Source: Anabaena subtropica FACHB-260 (GTDB lineage Bacteria > Cyanobacteriota > Cyanobacteriia > Cyanobacteriales > Nostocaceae). Taken from it: a stretch of DNA of 47,533 nt. The DNA lies in contig NZ_JACJRF010000042.1 in NCBI RefSeq assembly GCF_014697105.1, forward strand, positions 1 through 47,533. Reading direction: 5' to 3'. The notes under the pieces were generated by a model that made no database searches, was not told the origin of the DNA, and saw only the letters and a list, made by a program, of their open reading frames with translations. The position numbers were made by a program, and so were the translations under genes. Shown here in pieces: positions 9,355-17,835 of this stretch. The first letter of the stretch is position 1. Every line of letters begins with the position of its first letter.

Positions 9355-9862
9355 CACAACCCCCATTTGTCGCACTTATCTTGTGAGCTAGCAAATCACC
9401 CGTGAGTCCGTCATCTAGATGAAGACGTATCCACCATTCCATTGTTATTACGTCTTTATTCACGAACTTTATGCAGGAATTTATCTAGTTCTGTATTTTT
9501 TTTCGACTTCAAGACCGGAAAACCCATATGTATCGGGCTTTTGCTTCAATTTCAGTAAAATTACAATTTTGTAAAGTTATGTGTAGGAATCATGGATGGG
9601 GCATTTACCCAGAGTAAGTGCAGATGACCTATTTTTTGAGAGGCGTTTAAAAAAGCTAACATTTTGTACCTTAGAGGAGCAGGAAGAATACACCTGAATT
9701 GAGACGCTATTTTAGCCCTATAAGTTTCGTTTCACAGAGTTTAGCTGCGATAATTTTGAGTTTTTGGGAAGATGAAACTCTTTCTTCTCCGAATCCTTGT
9801 TCTCTCGTCATAATTATTGAATAAAGAAAATCCAAAACAACTGGCGCGGAAATCAGTAAAAA
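9355..9862. promoter_or_regulatory. Divergent intergenic region, HetZ-related / creatininase-family genes
   Basis: About 500 bp separate the two divergent genes. I find no coding sequence or RNA gene. A possible hairpin, GAGTTT...AAACTC, lies near 9758-9780. T-rich stretches near 9496-9510 and AT-rich DNA upstream of 9863 could hold promoters, but I see no clear -35/-10 pair or NtcA site (GTA-N8-TAC). Confidence 0.3.
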
Positions 9863-10609
9863 ATGTTACTAAAATTAAGTACATGGCAGGAAGTTGAAAC
9901 CTATTTGCAAAAATCTACAGGGATGATTATTCCTATTGGTTCGACTGAACAGCATGGGCCGACGGGTTTAATTGGTACTGATGCAATTTGTGCCGAAGCG
10001 ATCGCTCATGGTGTGGGTGAAGCCACTGGGGCGATCGTTGCGCCTACAATCAATGTAGGGATGGCATTACACCATACAGCTTTTCCAGGTACTATGAGTT
10101 TACGCCCCAGCACTTTAATTCTGCTGGTGAGAGATTATGTAACCAGTCTTGCCAAAGCCGGTTTTACCAAGTTCTACTTTATTAACGGACACGGCGGTAA
10201 TATTGCTACCCTCAAAGCGGCATTTTCGGAAACATACGTCTACTTAGAAGATTTACAGATTCCCCATGCCCATAAGGTACAATGTCAAGTCGCCAACTGG
10301 TTTATGTGCAGTTCTGTATACCAACTTGCCAAAGAATTGTATGGTGACAAAGAAGGTTCTCATGCTACCCCCAGTGAAGTAGCGGTGACTCAATATATTT
10401 ACCCAGAAGCAATTAAGCAAGCACCTCTTTCACCAGAAGTAGCCAAGGGACACAGAATTTATAGCGCCACCGACTTTAGACAACATTACCCAGATGGACG
10501 CATGGGTTCTAATCCCGCTTTAGCAACACCAGAGCATGGTAAGCAGTTTTATGATTTAGCCGTCAAAGAACTCAGCGAGGGATATTTAGAATTTTTGAGT
10601 AATGAGTAA
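9863..10609 (+). CDS. Creatininase-family (creatinine amidohydrolase-like) metal hydrolase
   Basis: A 248-residue member of the creatininase/creatinine amidohydrolase family, binuclear metal enzymes acting on cyclic amides or formamides. The metal-binding pattern is visible: STEQHGP (Glu29, His31), Asp40 in GTDAICAEA and His110 in FINGHGGN. AFPGTMSLRP is also typical. The true substrate in cyanobacteria is not known; relatives include creatininase, the archaeal riboflavin-pathway enzyme ArfB and mycofactocin MftE. The stop codon is unusual. The final codons (SNE, stop) are written by the first units of a GAGTAAT tandem repeat that continues for 100 bp downstream. No operon partner is evident. 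Confidence 0.88.
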   Translation: MLLKLSTWQEVETYLQKSTGMIIPIGSTEQHGPTGLIGTDAICAEAIAHGVGEATGAIVAPTINVGMALHHTAFPGTMSLRPSTLILLVRDYVTSLAKAGFTKFYFINGHGGNIATLKAAFSETYVYLEDLQIPHAHKVQCQVANWFMCSSVYQLAKELYGDKEGSHATPSEVAVTQYIYPEAIKQAPLSPEVAKGHRIYSATDFRQHYPDGRMGSNPALATPEHGKQFYDLAVKELSEGYLEFLSNE

Positions 10610-10708
10610 TGAGTAATGAGTAATGAGTGATGAGTAATGAGTGGTGAGTAATGAGTGATGAGTAATGAGTAATAAGTAATGAGTAATGAGTGATGAGTAA
10701 TGAGTGAC
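10597..10708. repeat. STRR heptamer array GAGTAAT, about 16 units
   Basis: Sixteen consecutive 7-bp units, mainly GAGTAAT with variants GAGTGAT, GAGTGGT, AAGTAAT and GAGTGAC. The first two units encode the end of the creatininase-family protein and its TAA stop. The array has a strict 7-bp period and no coding potential beyond the stop. It belongs to the STRR type known in heterocystous cyanobacteria. Confidence 0.92.
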
Positions 10709-10760
10709 TTTCAGAAAATAAAATATTCAATGGGTGAGAGCAAATATTATCGTGAGATTT

Positions 10761-10830
10761 TTCCTCCCCTGCTCCCCCTGCTTCCCCTGCTCCTCTGCTC
10801 CTTTGCTCCCCCTGCTCCCCTATCTCTCCT
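10761..10830. repeat. Pyrimidine-rich degenerate repeat (CCCCTGCT type)
   Basis: An imperfect tandem array of CTGCTCC/CCCTGCT-type units, almost purely pyrimidine on this strand. It lies just beyond the devA stop codon (10836), so the devA transcript would read as a purine-rich GGAGCAG track. No terminator hairpin is seen next to it. Confidence 0.8.
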
Positions 10831-10835
10831 GCTGA

Positions 10836-11546
10836 TTAGTTAACACTTACCGCATCCCTGACTAGATGACCATCTTCCATGTAAACAATTCGGTCAGCAA
10901 TGTCTAGAATGCGGTTGTCGTGAGTAACTAGGAGAATTGTACAGCCTTGTTCTTTGGCTAATTTTTGCATTAGTTCTACAACATCGCGCCCGGATTGTTT
11001 ATCTAGGGCGGCTGTTGGTTCATCGGCTAAGACTATTTTCGGCTGATTGACTAAAGCACGAGCGATCGCTACTCTTTGTTTTTGTCCTCCCGATAAGTTA
11101 TCTGGGTAGTAATTTAGCCGATTTCCTAATCCTACTTCTTCGAGTATTTTCTGCGATCGAGTCAACATTTGTTGGGTGGAAATTCCTGGTTGTAACTCTA
11201 AACCCATCCGCACATTTTGCAGTGCTGTCAGGCTACCATGTAGGTTATGAGCTTGGAATATATAACCATTGTTGCGTCGTGCTTGAGTTAATTGTTTACT
11301 ACTAGCACCGCAAAGTTCCCTTCCTAATACCTGCAACTTCCCAGACTGGGCTGAACGCAAACCACCAGCTAAAGTTAGCAGTGTAGTTTTCCCAGAACCA
11401 GAAGGGCCTGTCATAATCACAATTTCACCTGCATTAATTTCTAGATTGATATTAAATAAAACCTGTTTGCGGAGTTGTCCGCTACCAAAGTAATGATCAA
11501 GATTGCGGATAGAAATAACTGGTGCAGATTTGTTAATGGTTTGCAT
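10836..11546 (-). CDS. devA: DevA-type ABC exporter ATP-binding protein
   Basis: The 236-residue ATPase subunit of a DevBCA/MacB-like exporter. The Walker A motif GPSGSGKT is at residues 47-54, the signature LSGGQ at 151-155, the Walker B VLADE at 172-176 and the switch His in VTHD near 209. It energises export through the DevC permease and DevB adaptor. I chose the ATG at 11546 (MQTINK), which gives the normal N-terminus; an upstream in-frame ATG at 11585 would add 13 atypical residues. It lies 62 bp downstream of devC on the same strand. In Anabaena the first-described DevBCA exports heterocyst glycolipids, but genomes of this group have several paralogous sets, so the cargo here is not certain. 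Confidence 0.92.
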   Translation of the reverse strand: MQTINKSAPVISIRNLDHYFGSGQLRKQVLFNINLEINAGEIVIMTGPSGSGKTTLLTLAGGLRSAQSGKLQVLGRELCGASSKQLTQARRNNGYIFQAHNLHGSLTALQNVRMGLELQPGISTQQMLTRSQKILEEVGLGNRLNYYPDNLSGGQKQRVAIARALVNQPKIVLADEPTAALDKQSGRDVVELMQKLAKEQGCTILLVTHDNRILDIADRIVYMEDGHLVRDAVSVN

Positions 11547-11608
11547 AGGTGATTTGAAGAAGATATTTAGCACGCAGAAATGCAAAAAATCTTGAGAGGT
11601 TTTGCTGT

Positions 11609-12787
11609 TTAAAACATATCTGCTGGATCAGCAGACTGTAATTTACGTGTGGCGATCGCTCCAGAAAGAATACACATAATAAGGGTTAATAATAAAACTA
11701 TTAAAGCCCTAGCTACTGTCATATATATAGGTAAATTTGTGGCGTTTGCGGCTAATTGGTAAAGTCCTAAGGGAACAATAAAACCCGGAATAAAGCCTAA
11801 AATTGCCAAAATAAGCGCCTCTTCAAAAATTATCCCTAGTAAATAAGAATTACCATATCCCATTGCTTTAAATGTGGCATATTCTTTTATATGGGCATTG
11901 ACATCAGTGGAAAGAACCTGATAAACAATAATCACACCCACCATAAACCCCATTGATACACCGAGACTAAAAATAAAACCAATAGGACTTTCTGTTTTCC
12001 AGTAATCTTCCTCCATTTTGATATATTCAGCACGAGTTAGTACTTTGACATCATCATTTGGTAGGTAAGATTTTAATGCCTCTGCTACTTGTTTTGGTTC
12101 GTAACCTGGCTGAACACTAACTAAACCTAAATTAATACTTCCTGCTTGTCTTCGGGGAAATAGCCGCAAGAAATTTTCATCACTAGAAATTAAAGTACCA
12201 TCAGCACCAAAAGAAGCGCCTAGTTTGAATGTTCCACTAACGGTAATAGTGCGTTTATCTACTTCGGTAGTGACACTCTCACCTGCATCAATTTGACTAA
12301 AAACTTCGTCGTATTCACCCCTAGCTGCGCGGTCAAAGATAAAATGGTCTGGTAGCTTAATCTTATCTAGTTGATTATTCACCTCTGGGATGTTGAGAGC
12401 AAGTTGCTCAGGATTAAGCCCAATTGCTTGCACTGAAGTTTTGCGGCGAGTTTGGGGATTTTTCCAAGTGACTAAACCGATATACATGGATTCTGCTGAC
12501 TTCACGCCAGGAACATCGGCAGCTTGTAACAATCGCCGCCGCGAGAATGTAGCCAAATTCTGCATATTCCGGCTTTGGGGACTGATTAACACTATATCTG
12601 CAAGTACTGCACGATTAAGCCGAGTGTTACTGTCATACAAGGCATTTTGAAAACCCAACTGCATGAACATGAGGACATCTGCAAAGGCAATACCAGATAA
12701 AGCAACCAAGAGACGGCTTTTATGATGACTCAGTTGTAGCCATCCTAAAGGTGTGCGTCGTTGTATTTCTTGAATGAATGCAATCAT
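11609..12787 (-). CDS. devC: DevC-type ABC exporter permease
   Basis: The 392-residue FtsX/MacB-type permease of a DevBCA exporter. One transmembrane helix lies near residues 24-47, followed by a large periplasmic domain to about 265. Three C-terminal helices follow near 268-292, 325-347 and 360-380. The opening IQEIQRRTPLGWLQLSHHKSR is characteristic of DevC. The motif KEYATFKAMGYGN, before the third helix, matches the family's cytoplasmic coupling loop. The start codon lies only 5 bp beyond the devB stop, so translation is probably coupled. With DevA it forms the inner-membrane part of an ATP-driven efflux complex. Confidence 0.92.
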   Translation of the reverse strand: MIAFIQEIQRRTPLGWLQLSHHKSRLLVALSGIAFADVLMFMQLGFQNALYDSNTRLNRAVLADIVLISPQSRNMQNLATFSRRRLLQAADVPGVKSAESMYIGLVTWKNPQTRRKTSVQAIGLNPEQLALNIPEVNNQLDKIKLPDHFIFDRAARGEYDEVFSQIDAGESVTTEVDKRTITVSGTFKLGASFGADGTLISSDENFLRLFPRRQAGSINLGLVSVQPGYEPKQVAEALKSYLPNDDVKVLTRAEYIKMEEDYWKTESPIGFIFSLGVSMGFMVGVIIVYQVLSTDVNAHIKEYATFKAMGYGNSYLLGIIFEEALILAILGFIPGFIVPLGLYQLAANATNLPIYMTVARALIVLLLTLIMCILSGAIATRKLQSADPADMF

Positions 12788-12792
12788 GGTTA

Positions 12793-14106
12793 TTAGTCCA
12801 TATTTATTACTGCTTTGATTTGTAAGTTCGTAAATTTGGCTGCTTTCTGGCTTGAGGGTTGGTCTAGTTGCACATGAACTTCCACAACTCTCGAATCAAT
12901 GTTCTCACTGGGATCAGAGTTAATGATGTTCTGGCGTTGCACTTTCCAGCCCACCCAATCTACTGTTCCTTGTAATTTGCTAGGTAGTGAATTACTTGAT
13001 ATATCTACCTTTTGTCTGGTGCGGACTTTGCTGACATCGCTTTGGTAGACTTCCACCACTGCATACATCTGGTTTGTTTGCCCAATTTCGACGATACCGT
13101 CATTAGATACAACTTCACCAGCACGGGTGTAAATGTCAAATATCACCCCATCTTGAGGGGAACGCACATAAACTTGATCTAGGTTTGCTTTTGCTTGTTT
13201 TGCTGCTGCTAATGCGCGGTTAACTTCTACTTTGGCTGCTTGCACGTCAATGGGACGCACTTCCGCGATTTTATTCAAGGTGGCGGCGGCGGCGCTGACT
13301 TGTTTACTACCTGTGGCGTTAATTCGAGATAAAGCTGTTTTGGCTTCGCTAATTTGCCTACTTCCTGTACTATCAATCCGTTGCAGGTTCGCTTGTGCTT
13401 CACTCAACTGCTGGGTAATGGTATCGACACTCAGGCGTTTACTATCAAATAAAGATTGGGAAATTGCACCGTCAGCATAAAGCTTTTGATAACGTTCCCA
13501 TTCGCTTTGAGCGTTTTTTAGTTCTGCTTCTAATCTCTTAATTGTGGCTTGTTGGGCTGATTTCTCGCCTTGCCATTGGGCTTCTAATCTGGCTATCGTT
13601 TCTTGTTGTTCTCTGCCATCACCTGTTGTTTGTGCCTGGACACGGGCAATTTCGGCTTTTTGCGCTTCTATTTCGCCAATTTTGGCACCTTCTCGCACTT
13701 TTTGTAAATTTACCTGGGCTACGTTCACCGCTTCTTGAGCTTCTTGGTAAGCTGCCTCTAGGCGATCGCGGTTATCTAAAATAGCAATTACTTGTCCAGG
13801 TTTTACCCTGTCACCTTCTTTAACTAATAGTTGTTCTACTCGACTCCCTTGTCCAGATGATGAAGGTGCGGAAAGTTTAATTACTTTGCCCTTCGGCTCT
13901 AATCTACCCAATGCTGTCACCGTTCTGATTTGCGGTGCGCTGACTTGGGGAATCGGTGTTGTTGAAGACTCTTGTGCTTGACTTTGCCATGAAATATAAC
14001 CTTTTACACCTGCGATCGCCAAACCTGCTGTTGTCGCTAAGATGATTAATTGCCGGGAGTTACGCTTGAAGAATACGGAACCTTGATCTGCTACATCGCG
14101 TACCAT
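12793..14106 (-). CDS. devB: DevB-type HlyD-family membrane fusion protein
   Basis: A 437-residue periplasmic adaptor of the DevBCA exporter. An N-terminal membrane anchor lies near residues 19-38. A lipoyl/barrel-sandwich half follows (VTALGRLEPKGKVIKLSAP, VKEGDRVKPGQVIAILDNRD). A long coiled coil from about 110 to 300 contains internal ATGSKQVS/STGSRQIS-like repeats, and the second lipoyl half resumes at YVRSPQDGVIFDIYTRAGE. The adaptor should bridge DevC to a TolC-like outer-membrane channel encoded elsewhere. This is the promoter-proximal gene of the devB-devC-devA operon. Its promoter region is shared with a divergent TetR gene and is full of TTTAG/CTAAA inverted repeats. Confidence 0.92.
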   Translation of the reverse strand: MVRDVADQGSVFFKRNSRQLIILATTAGLAIAGVKGYISWQSQAQESSTTPIPQVSAPQIRTVTALGRLEPKGKVIKLSAPSSSGQGSRVEQLLVKEGDRVKPGQVIAILDNRDRLEAAYQEAQEAVNVAQVNLQKVREGAKIGEIEAQKAEIARVQAQTTGDGREQQETIARLEAQWQGEKSAQQATIKRLEAELKNAQSEWERYQKLYADGAISQSLFDSKRLSVDTITQQLSEAQANLQRIDSTGSRQISEAKTALSRINATGSKQVSAAAATLNKIAEVRPIDVQAAKVEVNRALAAAKQAKANLDQVYVRSPQDGVIFDIYTRAGEVVSNDGIVEIGQTNQMYAVVEVYQSDVSKVRTRQKVDISSNSLPSKLQGTVDWVGWKVQRQNIINSDPSENIDSRVVEVHVQLDQPSSQKAAKFTNLQIKAVINMD

Positions 14107-14120
14107 AAGCCCCTCTTTTG

Positions 14121-14172
14121 TTTAGGACGCTAAATAAACTGTTTAGTTTAGTAATCTATAATTAAACTAAAC
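14121..14172. promoter_or_regulatory. Probable TetR operator cluster between devB and the TetR gene
   Basis: Three overlapping perfect inverted repeats fill 52 bp of the 184-bp divergent promoter region. TTTAG-gacg-CTAAA is at 14121-14134. TAAACT-gttt-AGTTTA is at 14135-14150. GTTTAGTTTA at 14141-14150 pairs with TAAACTAAAC at 14163-14172. The 16-bp size and symmetry of the middle element suit a TetR dimer. The location implies repression of devBCA and autoregulation of the TetR gene. Confidence 0.6.
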
Positions 14173-14290
14173 CGTACATTACAATCTTGTCAAGAGAGAT
14201 GGGATGGAAAAATTCATTTTTTAGGACAAATCTCTGCAAATTCGATCGCTTATCGGTCTAAGCTGGTTTATTTAGCGAAGATATAAAAAT

Positions 14291-15154
14291 ATGAGTAAAA
14301 AAAAGGCAGATATAGAAAGTAATAACACCGACCGTCTACCGTTAGCCGAGAAGATTGATGCAATTCTCAATGGTGCAATGCAAGAGTTTTTGACCCACGG
14401 CTATGCTGCGACGACGATGGATAGAGTCACAGCCGCCGCAGGTGTATCGAAAACCACTGTCTATAGCTACTTTCAAGACAAAGAAGGACTGTTTGTGGCG
14501 TTAATTGAACGCATGGCGCAGGAAAAATGTTTCGCCATCCAATACCCAGAATTTCTCCAAGGAGAACCCCGTATAGTTTTACACCGTTTAGCGAAAAATG
14601 TTTTAGAGCAAGTTGAGCAAGAACCGGAGTTTTTAAGTTTAGTGAGACTGATTATTGGCGAATCTGGGCGATTTCCATCCTTAGCACAAACTTTTGTTAG
14701 TAACGTAGATAAAACGGCTTTAGATTTGCTTAGTCAATATTTTGCTGATCATCCAGAACTAAATTTACCCGATGCAGAAGTCACAGCACGGATTTTTCTG
14801 GGTACATTGGTGCATTTTATAATTCTTCAGTATATGCTCCATAGCCATGATATCTTGCCGATGGATGGCGATCGCCTGATTAATAATCTGATTGATTTAA
14901 TTACGATGAATCTCTCTGACAATACATCTGCGAATCAGTATTCCGGTACAAGACAAAAATCGCCAAGACGCAAACGTAGCGCATCAGGTAAATTCCAGAT
15001 GGACTACGGTTCAGAACCCAAGCAATTAAGGTCTATCAGGTTGACGGATACAGCTTGGAAGCAGTTAGCAGAACTAGCACAGGAAAATAATTTGACACGC
15101 AGTGAAATGATTGAAATTTTTGCCCGTAAAGGGTTTCTCCCTAATCAAGAGTAA
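14291..15154 (+). CDS. TetR-family regulator with C-terminal ribbon-helix-helix-like segment
   Basis: A 287-residue regulator. The TetR DNA-binding domain is at residues about 20-70 (EFLTHGYAATTMDRVTAAAG, SKTTVYSYFQDKEGLF). An all-helical ligand/dimer domain follows to about 210. A basic linker (RQKSPRRKRS, 221-230) then leads to a segment at about 246-283 (RSIRLTDTAWKQLAELA, LTRSEMIEIFARKG). That segment has the beta-strand, helix, turn, helix pattern of CopG/Arc ribbon-helix-helix proteins. Ordinary TetR proteins are about 190-220 residues, so this is an extension of roughly 75. It is divergent from devBCA and probably controls it in response to a small ligand or the exported compound. The segment assignment is by pattern only. 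Confidence 0.85.
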   Translation: MSKKKADIESNNTDRLPLAEKIDAILNGAMQEFLTHGYAATTMDRVTAAAGVSKTTVYSYFQDKEGLFVALIERMAQEKCFAIQYPEFLQGEPRIVLHRLAKNVLEQVEQEPEFLSLVRLIIGESGRFPSLAQTFVSNVDKTALDLLSQYFADHPELNLPDAEVTARIFLGTLVHFIILQYMLHSHDILPMDGDRLINNLIDLITMNLSDNTSANQYSGTRQKSPRRKRSASGKFQMDYGSEPKQLRSIRLTDTAWKQLAELAQENNLTRSEMIEIFARKGFLPNQE

Positions 15155-15184
15155 GTCAAATTTTCTACTAGATTTTGGCACAAT

Positions 15185-15233
15185 ATGTATATACATGGAA
15201 AAATCAGTTATTATTGTATATACATGGAAAAAT
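15185..15233. repeat. Pair of 19-bp direct repeats containing a TGTATATACA palindrome
   Basis: The 19-mer at 15186-15204 recurs exactly at 15215-15233, 29 bp further on. Each copy contains TGTATATACA, and the first is extended to a 12-bp perfect palindrome (15185-15196). The pair lies between the converging TetR and polysaccharide deacetylase genes. It may be a protein-binding site or a remnant of a small mobile repeat. Confidence 0.7.
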
Positions 15234-15301
15234 AAAAGTAATACATAATTACTAATAATTAACCAGAAGAGGCAAGGAATAGGGGCAGGTACTTCCCCTT
15301 G

Positions 15302-16255
15302 TCACCCTGCCCTTCGGGTTCGCAGTCGCTCATGGGGGAAACCCCCAAGACCGCGCTGTCTCACCCCCTGCCCCTTTTCCTCTTGTTGACAGGCTTGATT
15401 ATTAATTAGAGCTATGTCTTTAGCCATCTTGATAATTTGTTGGGAAGACTTATTATAATTAACAATTAGACGAGGAATTTGATAAGGATTTTGCTGACAG
15501 GTATAATCGAAGGTTTCGTTATTATATAAATATCCAGATAAATAATATCGAGAAACATAGGACTCAACTTGTTTATTATAAGCTCCATAAGGATAAGCAA
15601 AATGAGAACCCACCTGTTGTTTTGGGTCTAAATCTTCTGTACACCTCCTCAAAATAGTCCTAGCGTGTAAAAGTTCACGAACAATCTCCCGACGGGACAA
15701 ATTTGTTAAATCTCTGTGATTTAATCCATGAGATTGAATATCATAAAAATCTTTTTGTAACCCTTCTCGTATTTCTTCACAACTGAGGTGGGTTTTACTA
15801 CTACTGGCTTTTTGCTCTAAACGACTGGGATTGATAAATAAGACAATTTTTACTTTCTGACCATATTGCTTTTCTAGTTTTGATAAGATAGGTAATAATT
15901 TAGTGTGTACTGATTTATATCCATCATCAAATGTCAGCATTATCGGCTTCTTTCGCCGATAATTGGCTGGTATTTCCTGGGATTTAGTTAAATAAAAATT
16001 ATATAAATCTTGTGTACTTAAAAACCAGTAATCATTGATAATTAAGTCATTTAAAAGCTTTTCTAATTCTTGTTTTGAATAGTGCATTTCCTCTGGTATG
16101 GCAACAGATTTAATGTTGTTGTTTTGAGGATCTATAATGCCATGAAAACCTAAAATAGGTACGGTGGTTTCAGAATGTCCAAAATTTAGGGCAGCGAGGA
16201 AAATTATAGAAACTAAGGCTAAACCAAAGGGAAAATTTTGAGTTTTAGCGGTCAT
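15302..16255 (-). CDS. Polysaccharide deacetylase (NodB homology, CE4), exported
   Basis: A 317-residue protein with an N-terminal hydrophobic segment (residues about 8-26), probably a signal peptide or anchor. NodB-domain motifs are TFDDGY (108-113, catalytic base and metal Asp), HGLNH (176-180, metal His pair) and AYPYG (220-224). Such enzymes remove N-acetyl groups from chitin-like polymers, peptidoglycan or exopolysaccharide in the periplasm or envelope. The last 26 residues (after CQQEEKG) are translated from a dispersed Nostoc repeat with a GGGGG-AAA-CCCCC hairpin, so the natural C-terminus was probably different. The next gene on this strand, a solute-binding protein, ends 111 bp upstream of this start; co-transcription is possible but not shown. 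Confidence 0.85.
   Translation of the reverse strand: MTAKTQNFPFGLALVSIIFLAALNFGHSETTVPILGFHGIIDPQNNNIKSVAIPEEMHYSKQELEKLLNDLIINDYWFLSTQDLYNFYLTKSQEIPANYRRKKPIMLTFDDGYKSVHTKLLPILSKLEKQYGQKVKIVLFINPSRLEQKASSSKTHLSCEEIREGLQKDFYDIQSHGLNHRDLTNLSRREIVRELLHARTILRRCTEDLDPKQQVGSHFAYPYGAYNKQVESYVSRYYLSGYLYNNETFDYTCQQNPYQIPRLIVNYNKSSQQIIKMAKDIALINNQACQQEEKGQGVRQRGLGGFPHERLRTRRAG
15305..15365. repeat. Dispersed Nostoc repeat with poly-G/poly-C hairpin
   Basis: A GC-rich block containing CATGGGGGAAACCCCCAAG, whose GGGGG and CCCCC arms form a tight hairpin, flanked by CGCAGTCGCT and ACCGCGCTG. I recognise this as a common dispersed repeat of Nostoc-type genomes. It overlaps the 3' end of the polysaccharide deacetylase gene and encodes its apparent last residues. 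Confidence 0.65.
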
Positions 16256-16366
16256 TGTAGCAGTAGTATTACCCTGATATAGCGGCGAAAAAAAAGCTGA
16301 GTAATGTTCACATCACACAGCATTTATAAAAAATGCATGAGATTTTTATAACATAATGAATGTAAA

Positions 16367-17758
16367 TTATTTGAAAATTAAATCTAAACGCTGCTGGCTG
16401 GCTTTTAAAGCATCGGCGGGAGAACTTCTACCCAACAACACTGTTTCTACTGCCCGACCGACACTATCAGAAATCCGATTATAACCGGGGAAAGTAGGAC
16501 GCGATCGCGCATATTGAGCCTGTTCTAAAAATACTTTTACTTGTGGTAGCTTCTGCAAAAAAGCTTGGTATTCTGCACTTTCACGAGATTTTAAATTAAT
16601 CGGTAAATAGCCAGTTCCCAGTGCTAACTCTGTTTGAAATTCTTCACTAGCAGCATACTCCAGAAACTTAAAAGCTGCTTTTTCTCTTTCTGGTCTAGAT
16701 TTAAAGATATACAAATTTTCGCCACCAATTACCGTAGCAGGTCTTTGTCCTACCGGAATCGGAAACACATCAAAATCAACCCCACTAGCTTGAAATTCTC
16801 CCAAACTCCAAGGCCCAGTTAATTGCATTGCTACTTTACCAGATAGCAAATCATTGGTTTCATAACCTCGTTCTGGGCCTGATAACACAGCTGAACCATC
16901 TGTAATTAAATCACGCCACAATTGCAAAGCAGCGATCGCCCCAGAATTATCTTGTAAAGTCACACCAGCCGCATTTTGTGAATCTCCGCTTACCAACTCG
17001 CCGCCACCACTCCACATAAACGGTAGCCAAGTAAAAACCGTAAACTCACCTTTACCCAAAGGTAGTAACATTCCATGTTGATCAATTCGCCCATCACCAT
17101 TAGTATCACGAGTTAACTGTTTAGCTACCTCACGTAACTCTGTCCAAGTTTTGGGTAATTGTGTAATTCCCGCCGCCTGAAACAGACTCGGACGGTAGAA
17201 AACACCAACATTGTTTGTAGCGAAAGGAACTGCCCAGATTTTCCCTTGATATTCCAAAGACGGGTATAAACTAGGGTCAATCTCGTCTTTAATTGGTGAA
17301 TTTGCCAACAGATCATCTAGAGGAAGCAAAGCATTTAGTTCTACCAATTGTCCTGTGGTTGCTGGGTTGTACCACAAAATATCTGGGGGTGCATTACCTA
17401 CCACAGCCGCCAAAATCTTTGGCATTTGCTGGTCTTGTTGTCCAGCATAAATGGCTTCTATATGAATATTAGAATGCCTTTGGTTAAACTTATCTACTAG
17501 CTTTTGAAATACGTCACGATTAGGCGGCGGATTTACCCCATGCCACAAAGTTAAATTAATGACCTTATCTGCATCTACTCTATTTTGTATGAACTGACAT
17601 CCACTAGTAATCAATATTCCTACCAGAAACAGTGATATCCAGCGATATCGATAAAATCGCCAGTTTTTGCTTTTTACCCTAAAATTATCAGAGGCGAAAA
17701 AAAACCGCCTACAAACTTGATGCGACAGATTAATGAATTTTTTAACTTTAATGGACAT
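16367..17758 (-). CDS. ABC transporter substrate-binding lipoprotein (sugar / glycerol-3-phosphate type)
   Basis: A 463-residue extracellular solute-binding protein of family 1 (UgpB/MalE-like). The N-terminus is basic and unusually long, then a hydrophobic stretch ends in LITSGC near residue 54, a plausible lipobox. The mature part has family marks: LTLWHGVNPPPNRDVFQ, PPDILWYNPATTGQLVEL, AVPFATNNVGVFYRP, PKTWTELREVAKQLT, and GPWSLGEF in the second lobe. It would bind a sugar, oligosaccharide or glycerol phosphate for import. No permease or ATPase gene is adjacent, so it must work with proteins encoded elsewhere. The first ATG at 17758 may be too early, since an ATG closer to the hydrophobic segment is absent. 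Confidence 0.88.
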   Translation of the reverse strand: MSIKVKKFINLSHQVCRRFFFASDNFRVKSKNWRFYRYRWISLFLVGILITSGCQFIQNRVDADKVINLTLWHGVNPPPNRDVFQKLVDKFNQRHSNIHIEAIYAGQQDQQMPKILAAVVGNAPPDILWYNPATTGQLVELNALLPLDDLLANSPIKDEIDPSLYPSLEYQGKIWAVPFATNNVGVFYRPSLFQAAGITQLPKTWTELREVAKQLTRDTNGDGRIDQHGMLLPLGKGEFTVFTWLPFMWSGGGELVSGDSQNAAGVTLQDNSGAIAALQLWRDLITDGSAVLSGPERGYETNDLLSGKVAMQLTGPWSLGEFQASGVDFDVFPIPVGQRPATVIGGENLYIFKSRPEREKAAFKFLEYAASEEFQTELALGTGYLPINLKSRESAEYQAFLQKLPQVKVFLEQAQYARSRPTFPGYNRISDSVGRAVETVLLGRSSPADALKASQQRLDLIFK

Positions 17759-17835
17759 AGTTAGGATCTAGTAGAAAGAGTAATTACTAACTAATAACTA
17801 TTGACTGGGAAAAACAGATTTATTAGCTTCAGATT

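Noticed and set aside
15302-15379. A real C-terminal domain of the polysaccharide deacetylase
   Set aside because: The tail is encoded by a dispersed GC-rich repeat with a G5/C5 hairpin, so it is not a domain.
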